Shown: positions 8,927-16,573 of the stretch, piece by piece | How positions within the stretch are numbered: the first letter of the stretch is position 1 | How the letters are laid out: every line of letters begins with the position of its first letter | Source: Phocaeicola sp. | Lineage (GTDB): Bacteria > Bacteroidota > Bacteroidia > Bacteroidales > Bacteroidaceae | Length of the DNA stretch: 64,000 nt | Reading direction: 5' to 3' | Assembly (NCBI GenBank): GCA_020026225.1 | Contig: JAHHQU010000002.1 | Coordinates: forward strand, 21,202-85,201 | Program-made: the position numbers and the translations under genes | The notes under the pieces: model-generated | What the model saw: the letters and a program-made list of their open reading frames with translations, nothing else | Told to the model about the DNA's origin: nothing | Database searches by the model: none

Positions 8927-10300
8927 ATGATTAGAATTAAGAAACTTATAACCTTATTCTCAAGCTGTTTACTGCTTACGGCATGGTTTACGTCGTGCGG
9001 CAAAGACAGATCGGGAGAATATTATGCCTTGATTGCCACTCAGAATTGGATTTATGAAACCATGCAGGAGAAGTATCTTTTCTACGAAGACCTCCCTTCC
9101 GAAGACCAAATAAACTTCTTCAACCGACCGCAGAAATTTGTGGCTTCTATCGTATCTAAGAGAGATCAAAAAAAAGGATATGCATTTTCACATGCTGATT
9201 CTATTTTTCCATCTCAACGTTCACTCGATAATCCGCTTCCTTCTTTTGGCATAGAGAGTGCTTTGATTCGCTTGCCGAATGGTGCAGAAGCCGTTAGAAT
9301 CATCTATACACAAAAGGATTCTCCCGCAGAAGAAGTCAACTTGAAACGCGGTGATTGGATTATCGCCATCAATGGGAAAAAGATAAACAGTAATTCATAC
9401 CACACGTATATCAGCGAGCCTCAACAAGCTTGTCAGTTCACCTTAGGCAGCTTCAACGGAAAAGAGATTGACACTTTGCAAGTCGTACAAATGCCTGCAC
9501 CTCGCCCGGTCGCTCAGAATAATCTGTTGAAAACTCAACTCATTACAAGTGGCAGCAGAAAAGCTTTCTATATTCTGTACAACGAATTCGGCGAGGATGA
9601 AAAACAGTTGAAAGAGTTGTTTGCTCAAATGGAAACCGTACATTTTGATGACGTTATCCTCGACTTGAGATATAATCCGGGTGGTTATGTAATGACTTCT
9701 CAGGTTTTATGCAGTAACCTTGCTCCTGCTTCGGCTTTGGGACATCCTTTCTTGCAGATGAAATTCAACGACAAGATCAACCGTACTGACAGCTACAATT
9801 TGGAACCTTCCTTATTGGGTGCTGCATCGCCTATCCAATACCAGAACTTGTATGTGCTGACCACAGACAATACGGCTTCTGCTTCTGAAATTGTAATCAA
9901 CGGTTTGCGTCCTTATTTGAAGGGAAATTTATTCCAAGTGGGTACCAATACCTACGGAAAGAATGTAGCTCAACAATCTTTCATGGATAGCAGAGCCCCA
10001 CAAATCCAATTGTGGCTTACCACTGCAGCACTCAGCAATTCTGAAGATTTCGGAGATTATTTCACCGAAGGACTGAAACCTGATTTTACCATTAAAGAAA
10101 ACCTTACAGGACCTTTGGCTCCTTTAGGTGATGAAAAAGACGAATTGATGGTCCCCGTGCTTTATCACATGGCCAACGGTATCTTCCCCACTCCACCACC
10201 CGTCGAAAAGATGTCAAGAGCCATGAAAGAAAGTAAAGTACTTTTTAATTCAATCGAGAAGAAACCTAAATATTGTTTGTTCAACAACAAGGCTGAATAA
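8927..10300 (+). CDS. S41 (C-terminal processing) peptidase lipoprotein
   Basis: A 457-residue lipoprotein: lipobox WFTSC with Cys24. A PDZ-like segment spans about residues 95-185 (SPAEEVNLKRGDWIIAINGKKI), followed by the S41 core: VILDLRYNPGGYV, the nucleophile Ser320 in NTASASEI and the general-base Lys345 in TYGKN, 25 residues apart as in CtpA-type proteases. It should cut unfolded or tail-exposed polypeptides in the periplasm or at the cell surface. Its substrate is unknown. It follows the coiled-coil gene by nine bases and precedes a TonB_C protein gene after a hairpin terminator. The protein is somewhat shorter than tail-specific Prc but normal for Bacteroidetes lipoprotein S41 members. 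Confidence 0.88.
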   Translation: MIRIKKLITLFSSCLLLTAWFTSCGKDRSGEYYALIATQNWIYETMQEKYLFYEDLPSEDQINFFNRPQKFVASIVSKRDQKKGYAFSHADSIFPSQRSLDNPLPSFGIESALIRLPNGAEAVRIIYTQKDSPAEEVNLKRGDWIIAINGKKINSNSYHTYISEPQQACQFTLGSFNGKEIDTLQVVQMPAPRPVAQNNLLKTQLITSGSRKAFYILYNEFGEDEKQLKELFAQMETVHFDDVILDLRYNPGGYVMTSQVLCSNLAPASALGHPFLQMKFNDKINRTDSYNLEPSLLGAASPIQYQNLYVLTTDNTASASEIVINGLRPYLKGNLFQVGTNTYGKNVAQQSFMDSRAPQIQLWLTTAALSNSEDFGDYFTEGLKPDFTIKENLTGPLAPLGDEKDELMVPVLYHMANGIFPTPPPVEKMSRAMKESKVLFNSIEKKPKYCLFNNKAE

Positions 10301-10324
10301 ATAGGCATTCCTAATTCACCATAA

Positions 10325-10361
10325 AGCTTTGCATCTGTTTGCAGGTGCAAAGCTGATTTTT
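10325..10361 (+). terminator. Terminator between the S41 and TonB_C genes
   Basis: Perfect 9-bp stem (10325-10333 with 10346-10354), then GA and seven T. It ends only eight bases before the next ATG, so it may act as an attenuator, or the next gene may have an internal start of transcription. Confidence 0.8.
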
Positions 10362-10369
10362 TTGTATTT

Positions 10370-11680
10370 ATGAAACGTAAAATCCATTTATTTCCAACAC
10401 TTGTTCTTTGGTTCTGTATATGCTCACTCTTACCGATAAAAGGGGAAGCTGTTACCTCCTCTCTGCACGGTGACGACAAGACAACCTATACGTTTACTCT
10501 TCTGAAAGCTACAGGAGAACCTCAAACGGATGTATTCGTAAAAATCAAGTACGAAAGCAGTAAATATGCTGCCGATTCTAATGGAGTCATCACATTCGAA
10601 CGCAACAAGAAGTCATACAATAAAACCGCAGAATTCTATTTCAACCATCAAACGAAACAATCGGTCAAGACCCTCCTGCTGAATCAAGAACAAGCAGAGC
10701 AAACGTTCTACCTCGACAGCCAAGAAGATATTCAGAACTACAAACGGACGAACCAGCTGTTCCCCATTGAGGGTATAGTAAAAGATACTGATGGAGAACC
10801 TGTAGAAGGAGCAACAATAAGCATTCAAGGAACCGGAAGAGTTACCTATACGGATGAAATTGGCCTGTTTAAAATTGAAGCTGATTTCAACCATCCCGTC
10901 GTCATTCGTGCTGACGGAATGACCAACCAATCTTTTCCTATCCAACATTTCTTCACTCCCGAAGAAGAAGGTACCCTTGTCGTCATGCAGGCGAAAGGAC
11001 AGCAGAAGGTTTATTCCAGCGTAGAGAAAATGCCTTCTTTTCCTGGGGGAATGAAAGCCTATAGAGAATACCTCGATCACCATTTGGAATATCCAAAGAA
11101 GGCAAAAGAAGCCCAAATAGAAGGCGTGGTAGTAGTGCAATTCATTGTCGAAAAAGAAGGGGAAATAAGCAACGCACGTGTTGTCAGACACCTCGAAGCC
11201 TCATTGGACTCTGCCGCTGTAAGAGCAATCAGAGAAATGCCGTCATGGATTCCTGCTTCCGATTATGGAAATGCTGTACGATGCAAATATTCCTTGCCGG
11301 TATCCTTTAAAATACCTAAGCCTGTCCTTGCTCAAAAAGACAGTATTACAACCAATAACGCACGTTTGGCCATGGACAGCTTAAAAGTGAACTCTCTTCC
11401 TTTGAGAACCAAGCTCGACAGCATTCCATTGGACAGCACTCTACTGGACAGCATGACCATCGACAGCGTGAAAGTAAAGGCTCAGCAGATTCAGTCAATC
11501 GCAGACAGTTTGAAGAATGTAAACCTGAAGAACGAACAACTTCTTTCAGACAGCACATCGGTCAACAGAGAAGTTCAGGCAGAGGTCAAGAAACGTCCGA
11601 AAGGCTTTGTACGTTTCTTCCGTAAATTATTCGGAATAGAGCGTAAAGAAAGAAAAAGAAATAGCCTCTCGATCAAATAA
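10370..11680 (+). CDS. TonB_C-domain protein with carboxypeptidase-regulatory domain and DS-rich tail
   Basis: A 436-residue exported protein. Residues 1-28 form a hydrophobic signal or anchor (LVLWFCICSLLP). Residues about 132-190 look like a CarboxypepD_reg/CarboxypepD_reg-like domain (GIVKDTDGEPVEGATISIQG), and about 218-316 match the TonB C-terminal domain (FPGGMKAYREYLDHHLEYP, EGVVVVQFIVEKEGEI, and the arginine-containing helix AVRAIREMPSW). Residues 324-396 contain eight xDS steps (KDS, MDS, LDS three times, IDS, ADS, SDS), then a very basic tail (407-436). Classical TonB has its receptor-binding domain at the very end; here it is internal, with about 120 extra residues after it. It may not energise TonB receptors at all. 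The ATG directly follows a terminator T-run and has no visible ribosome-binding site. Confidence 0.8.
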   Translation: MKRKIHLFPTLVLWFCICSLLPIKGEAVTSSLHGDDKTTYTFTLLKATGEPQTDVFVKIKYESSKYAADSNGVITFERNKKSYNKTAEFYFNHQTKQSVKTLLLNQEQAEQTFYLDSQEDIQNYKRTNQLFPIEGIVKDTDGEPVEGATISIQGTGRVTYTDEIGLFKIEADFNHPVVIRADGMTNQSFPIQHFFTPEEEGTLVVMQAKGQQKVYSSVEKMPSFPGGMKAYREYLDHHLEYPKKAKEAQIEGVVVVQFIVEKEGEISNARVVRHLEASLDSAAVRAIREMPSWIPASDYGNAVRCKYSLPVSFKIPKPVLAQKDSITTNNARLAMDSLKVNSLPLRTKLDSIPLDSTLLDSMTIDSVKVKAQQIQSIADSLKNVNLKNEQLLSDSTSVNREVQAEVKKRPKGFVRFFRKLFGIERKERKRNSLSIK

Positions 11681-12093
11681 AGACTCGTTGAAAAAAGATT
11701 CAGACTTACAGATAATGCCATCCAAGACTAAAATCAACTGACTCACCGCTACTGAATTTCCACAAAATGACGGTCCAATACCTTAATAAAAGCCGTCTAT
11801 AAATACCTTATTTTTAATGCCCTCCGAATGTTCATTGTCTGACCTTCGAAGGGCAGTTATAGTATATCCATCCATTTATCTGCTGACATACGTCGGCAGA
11901 TAAATACTTAAAGGAACAAATACAAGAATGACTCTCTATTGGATTATTAAGGAAAAGCCTTATCGTATGAACTTACGGAAAGCAGCTTTTCAGGAAAGCC
12001 AGTCTAACCTTCCTTGATAGAGATTGAAAAGAAATGGGTACAACCGATTCCTAACCGGAGCTTGGTTAGGAATCAATTTATCCTTTATAAAAA
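11681..12093. other. Gene-free interval with three inverted repeats
   Basis: No coding frame is credible here. Three hairpins stand out: an 11-bp stem with one mismatch starting near 11818 (TGCCCTCCGAA with TTCGAAGGGCA); a 13-bp stem with one mismatch near 11876 (TTTATCTGCTGAC with GTCGGCAGATAAA); and a perfect 11-bp stem 12046-12056 with 12064-12074 around a 7-base loop. None has a clear plus-strand T-run, so no good terminator for the TonB_C gene is evident. A small RNA or a decayed element are both possible. Confidence 0.5.
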
Positions 12094-12136
12094 AAAACAG
12101 GATCCAGATATAAAAAGTCTATCTGAATCCTGTTTT
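12094..12136 (-). terminator. Terminator of the GH20-GH20-GH92 operon
   Basis: A long stem, 12094-12110 with 12120-12136, with one internal mismatch and an A-run before it, giving a T-run on the minus strand. It could also stop plus-strand transcripts. Confidence 0.85.
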
Positions 12137-12165
12137 CTCATTTACACCCTCTTGTGAACGGTGTC

Positions 12166-14397
12166 TTATTTACAGTGGAACACAAGTTCGCTTCCATGAA
12201 TCAAATCTTTATGAGAGATGCGATACTTTCCGTATTTCTTGCCATTCAAACGAATAGCATCAATATAGCCATCTCCTCCTTCTTTACGGATTACCAATTC
12301 TTCCTTATCCCAATATTTCGGATCTAATTTGATAGTCACCTTATCAAAAGTCGGAGTAGTCAATGAATACTCAGGAACACCCGGACAATCAGGATACAAT
12401 CCCATCATACTGAAGATAGCCCAAGCCGACATCGTACCAGCATCTTCATTACCTGGCAAGCCATTTGGTTTGTCTGTAAAATGCTTAGCCAATAATTCCT
12501 TGACCAATTTCTGGGTACGCCATTCCTCACCCTTGCAATAAGTGAACAAATATGGATAAGCAATATCTGGCTCATTAGCTGGGTCGTAATAACCTTTATC
12601 AAATACCATCTGAAGCTTGTTCACGAAACGTTTCTGACCGCCCATCAACTTCATCAAACCTTTGATATCATGAGGTACATAGAAAGTATAATTCCAAGCA
12701 TTACCTTCGTGGAAACCAGGAGAAGGTTCGAAGTTCGCTCCTTGCAGCGGATCAAATGGAGAATAGAATTCACCCGACTGTTTGATAGGACGCAAAGTAC
12801 CGAATTCTTTGCAATAATAGTGCTTGTATCCCATTGAACGATTGAAGAACAATTTTGCATCTTCTTTCTTTCCCAAAGCCTGAGCTAAAGTAGAAAGTGA
12901 ATAATCAGCGATATAATACTCCAATGCATGAGATACAGAATTATCGAACTGAGACTCCATCGGACAATAACCTCGTTCCATATAGGGATCGTTATCTGGA
13001 CGCATCAAGTTATCCTTTCCTGGAGTTGTAGCCGACTTGTACATGCCTTCATAAGCCAAATTGATGTCAAAGCCACGCAAGCCTTTCATCCAAGAATCCA
13101 CAATCACAGGAATAGAAGGGTCTCCTTCCATTGTATAAGTCTCACGACCATACAACTCCCATTTCGGGAACCATCCGTGTTCCTTATACATACCCATCAT
13201 GGTATGAATCATATCCATCTGACGTTCTGGATATACCAAAGTAAACAGCTGGTGTACATTACGGTAAGTGTCCCACAAAGAGAAGACAGTATAGCGGTTA
13301 TGATTCGTTGTCAGAATTTCATTGCCTTCCATTTGAGGATATTGTCCGTTTACATCCTGCAATACATTCGGATGAATCAAAGCATGGTACAAGGCAGTAT
13401 AAAATACGCTCTTCTGAGATTTAGTACCTCCTTCAACGAGAATTCTACCCAAATCATCATTCCATTTTGCACGAGCATCTTTACGAATCTGTTCAAAGGT
13501 AGTACCTTCTGGCTGTTCCGTATTCAAATTCAAACGTGCATTTTCAATGCTCACAAAAGAAACACCGATGCTTACTTCTACTTGTTCTCCTTCTTCAGTG
13601 TCAAATGAGAACCAAGAGCCGATGTCATCTCCACTCATATCCTTCAAGTATGACTTGTAGAGCTTGTATGAACCTGCATGGGCATCCCAAGCAGCCTCAG
13701 CCTGCATCTCACGCTGCATTTTCCAATAGCCACGTTCTTGTGGAGCCTTGTTGATACGCATCACGAAATAGATGGGGAATACCGCATCTGCTGTATAGCA
13801 GAATGTACCTAACAATTTAGAACCTTCTATTTCACGTTCGTTTACAAAACGTACCGTAGCACCGCTTTCGTTGGTCAATCCTTCGCCCAAGTTCATCAGC
13901 AGATTAGCCTGGCCTTGTGGAAAAGTAAAGCGGGCACGGCTGGTACGTGCAGTAGCGGTCATTTCACAGCGAATACCATATTTAGTCAGAAGATTCGTGT
14001 AATAACCAGGAGTTGCCATTTCATCGGTATATTCACTTCCATAAGAACGGTAATCCACATTCAATTTACCGGTAGTAGGCATCAAGAGAAGAGAACCCAT
14101 ATCTGGACATCCCACCCCACTCAAATTGACATGAGCGAAACCGGTCAGGTATTTGTTATTCACCTCATACGGAGTTGACCACCACTGTTTATCTTTATCA
14201 AACTTGTTTTCAGCAGACCCCATTACATTAAAAGGTGTCGCCGACATCATTCCTTGTGGAACTACTGCACCTGGATTGGTCGTACCGAAATTGGTAGTAC
14301 CCACAAATGGATTCACGTAATCAGCAGGCTCTTGAGCAAACAAAGCAACCGCTGCATTACAGACGAAAAGAGATGCTAAAAATAATTTTTTCATCAT
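12166..14397 (-). CDS. GH92 alpha-mannosidase
   Basis: A 743-residue secreted protein with signal peptide ending at ALFAQ. It has the GH92 hallmarks: an N-terminal beta-sandwich beginning YVNPFVGTTNFGTTNPGAVVPQGM, the catalytic (alpha/alpha) barrel with LWDTYRNVHQLFTL, and the conserved C-terminal block GNEDAGTMSAWAIFSMMGLYP that carries the catalytic acids and calcium-site residues. GH92 enzymes are calcium-dependent inverting exo-mannosidases, mostly alpha-1,2 but also 1,3 and 1,4 types; the linkage cannot be told by eye. It likely works in the periplasm on high-mannose or complex N-glycan fragments. It is the last gene of a minus-strand set after two GH20 genes, separated by a 93-base spacer with a hairpin. 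Confidence 0.95.
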   Translation of the reverse strand: MMKKLFLASLFVCNAAVALFAQEPADYVNPFVGTTNFGTTNPGAVVPQGMMSATPFNVMGSAENKFDKDKQWWSTPYEVNNKYLTGFAHVNLSGVGCPDMGSLLLMPTTGKLNVDYRSYGSEYTDEMATPGYYTNLLTKYGIRCEMTATARTSRARFTFPQGQANLLMNLGEGLTNESGATVRFVNEREIEGSKLLGTFCYTADAVFPIYFVMRINKAPQERGYWKMQREMQAEAAWDAHAGSYKLYKSYLKDMSGDDIGSWFSFDTEEGEQVEVSIGVSFVSIENARLNLNTEQPEGTTFEQIRKDARAKWNDDLGRILVEGGTKSQKSVFYTALYHALIHPNVLQDVNGQYPQMEGNEILTTNHNRYTVFSLWDTYRNVHQLFTLVYPERQMDMIHTMMGMYKEHGWFPKWELYGRETYTMEGDPSIPVIVDSWMKGLRGFDINLAYEGMYKSATTPGKDNLMRPDNDPYMERGYCPMESQFDNSVSHALEYYIADYSLSTLAQALGKKEDAKLFFNRSMGYKHYYCKEFGTLRPIKQSGEFYSPFDPLQGANFEPSPGFHEGNAWNYTFYVPHDIKGLMKLMGGQKRFVNKLQMVFDKGYYDPANEPDIAYPYLFTYCKGEEWRTQKLVKELLAKHFTDKPNGLPGNEDAGTMSAWAIFSMMGLYPDCPGVPEYSLTTPTFDKVTIKLDPKYWDKEELVIRKEGGDGYIDAIRLNGKKYGKYRISHKDLIHGSELVFHCK

Positions 14398-14411
14398 TTG
14401 TTATTCATAGT

Positions 14412-14441
14412 GATTCCGGCAGAGGTCGATCTGCCAGAATC
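14412..14441 (-). other. Intercistronic hairpin before the GH92 gene
   Basis: A 12-bp stem with one mismatch (14412-14423 with 14430-14441) and a 6-base loop. There is no T-run after it on the minus strand, so it looks like an RNA-stability or processing element rather than a terminator. It lies 14 bases before the GH92 ATG. Confidence 0.6.
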
Positions 14442-14490
14442 GTGTTAGTAATCAAAAAAAAGAGTCCATCCGTCACAATGAGCCATTTCG

Positions 14491-16566
14491 TTATTTAACG
14501 ACAATCTCATCTACGAATAAAACACCACCAAGTTCCTTGCTTGGCAATGCCTGATAATGGACGTAACGAGCTTTCGTTTTACCTTCCCATCCGAAATTCT
14601 TGAAAGCGATACCTCCATCACGAGATACCTTATTATCTATTTCGGCCAATTGGGTATATTCCTTATCATCTGCAGAGACAGAGATAATAATCTTTCCCGG
14701 CATAAAGACATCTGCTCCTGAAGCTTGCATGAAGTCAGCTCCAATAGACTTCACATCCATTTCTTTTTCCAAGTCAATGATTACATCAACCCCTTTCTTG
14801 GAAATGAAAGCCTGCCAGCATTTATCCTGGTAAGTCCAGTTTCCACGAATACCATCCGTCAAAGTAGCCTCACCGTTGGCTGGATAATTTGACCATGCAG
14901 CTGCCACATAACGCACCTTCTTATTCAAAGCCAAGTGCTGGATAGGAGCTTTCGATTCTTCGCGGTCACCAATCTGATTCTTCAAGTCAAAAGGATGATA
15001 TCCTTTCTGCTTCAACTCCTCCACAATATTCAGAGCACGTTCTTTGAAATCCGGCCATGAACGATTTTCCTGCTTTGACCAAGCCACTTCAGCAATGGCA
15101 ATCATACGAGGATAAAGCATGTATTCAGCATGTTCAGGAGTTGGAACATATTCTGTCCACAGATTGCCCTGTACCCCATGCATCAATCTTCTTTCTTCTA
15201 TGGTCAACGAATCAGGTATCGGATTATAGCTATATACTTTTTCCAAAGTACGATAACCTCCGATAGCTTCCGGCTGTGAAGATGGAGCATCCTGATAAGC
15301 ATCCAAGTAACAGAATTCACCGGGAGTCATGATGGCATGGTGTCCCGCATGAATGGCCTTCAAGCCACCCTCCGTACCACGCCAAGACATAACAGTGGCG
15401 TTCGGAGCCAATCCACCTTCCAATATTTCATCCCATCCCAACAAATTACGGTCGTGTTCGTTCAAGAAACGTTCCATACGTTTGATGAGATAACTCTGCA
15501 GTTCTTCCACATTCTTCAGACCTTCTTTCTTCATGCGAGCCTGGCACTTCGGGCAGACTTTCCAAGCTCCCTTACCTGCTTCATCACCGCCGATATGAAT
15601 GTATTTTGACGGGAAAAGTTCCATCACTTCCAAAAGAACATTTTCCAAGAATTCAAAAGTCTTTTCATTACCTACACAGAAACTTCCCTGCTTATAAGGC
15701 TCATTGGTACATGACAGTTCTGGGTAGGCCGTAGTAACTTCCTCAGAGTGTCCCGGCATCTCGATTTCTGGAATGACGGTAATATAATGCTGAGCGGCAT
15801 AAGCCACGATTTCACGGATATCATCCTGGGTATAAAATCCCCCCTTTGCTCTCGGATCATTCTGTTCGCAATATTTACGGTCACCAAACCACCAAGGTTT
15901 CCATACAGCCGATGGACGCCAAGCGGCAAATTCAGTAAGTCGAGGGTATTTCTTTATTTCAATGCGCCAGCCGGCAGCATCGGTAAGATGCAAATGAAGA
16001 CGATTGATCTTGTAGTAAGCTAAGATATCAATCTGCTTTTTCACAAATTCCTTACTGAAAAAGTGACGAGACACATCCAACATCATACCACGATAATTGA
16101 AACGCGGCTCATCCTTAATTTCTACAGCAGGAATAGATTCGCCATCATCAGCCATCTGCAAAAGAGACTGCAAACCATAAAACAAGCCGGCACCAGACAA
16201 AGCTTCAATCTGCACTCCTTTTGAATTGGAACGCAACACATAACCTTCTGGTGAAGTGATTCCCTCCAACGTCTTGACCTGACGAAGAACGATCCCTTGA
16301 TCAGCAGTCTTTTCATCAGCCAACTGCAGTTTCAAAGGCGAAGCCTGCATATAAGCTCCCAATATCGCTCTGTCTTCTTCAGGAGCATCAATATAAAGTT
16401 TATCCGATGCGCTCAAGCGGAACGAACCTTTCTGCCAGACAACCTCCGATGGTATCGGAGTGATGTCCAAAGAACCTTCTTCAGGAGTAGAATCACATCC
16501 TGCCAATTGGGTGCCTGCCAAAACAAACGAAGCACCAAACATTACCTTTGATAACAAACTTGCCAT
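14491..16566 (-). CDS. GH20 beta-N-acetylhexosaminidase (second of pair)
   Basis: A 691-residue lipoprotein from the ATG at 16566 (MASLLSK), with lipobox QLAGC; an earlier ATG at 16593 would put nine polar and cysteine-containing residues before the signal and overlap the upstream gene by 20 bases. Residues about 35-145 form the GH20b N-terminal domain; the TIM barrel begins RFNYRGMMLDVSRHFFS and carries the catalytic Asp-Glu pair (D328 E329) in HIGGDEAGKGAW. The C-terminal 150 residues resemble an F5/8 type C (CBM32-like) module. It removes terminal beta-GlcNAc or GalNAc by substrate-assisted catalysis, probably from N-glycans or mucin. The stop of the preceding GH20 gene is seven bases upstream, so both are one transcript. 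Confidence 0.93.
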   Translation of the reverse strand: MASLLSKVMFGASFVLAGTQLAGCDSTPEEGSLDITPIPSEVVWQKGSFRLSASDKLYIDAPEEDRAILGAYMQASPLKLQLADEKTADQGIVLRQVKTLEGITSPEGYVLRSNSKGVQIEALSGAGLFYGLQSLLQMADDGESIPAVEIKDEPRFNYRGMMLDVSRHFFSKEFVKKQIDILAYYKINRLHLHLTDAAGWRIEIKKYPRLTEFAAWRPSAVWKPWWFGDRKYCEQNDPRAKGGFYTQDDIREIVAYAAQHYITVIPEIEMPGHSEEVTTAYPELSCTNEPYKQGSFCVGNEKTFEFLENVLLEVMELFPSKYIHIGGDEAGKGAWKVCPKCQARMKKEGLKNVEELQSYLIKRMERFLNEHDRNLLGWDEILEGGLAPNATVMSWRGTEGGLKAIHAGHHAIMTPGEFCYLDAYQDAPSSQPEAIGGYRTLEKVYSYNPIPDSLTIEERRLMHGVQGNLWTEYVPTPEHAEYMLYPRMIAIAEVAWSKQENRSWPDFKERALNIVEELKQKGYHPFDLKNQIGDREESKAPIQHLALNKKVRYVAAAWSNYPANGEATLTDGIRGNWTYQDKCWQAFISKKGVDVIIDLEKEMDVKSIGADFMQASGADVFMPGKIIISVSADDKEYTQLAEIDNKVSRDGGIAFKNFGWEGKTKARYVHYQALPSKELGGVLFVDEIVVK

Positions 16567-16573
16567 AGTACAA

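Noticed and set aside
12928..13608. Long open frame antisense to the GH92 gene
   Set aside because: A reading shadow caused by codon bias; no domain, start context or promoter.
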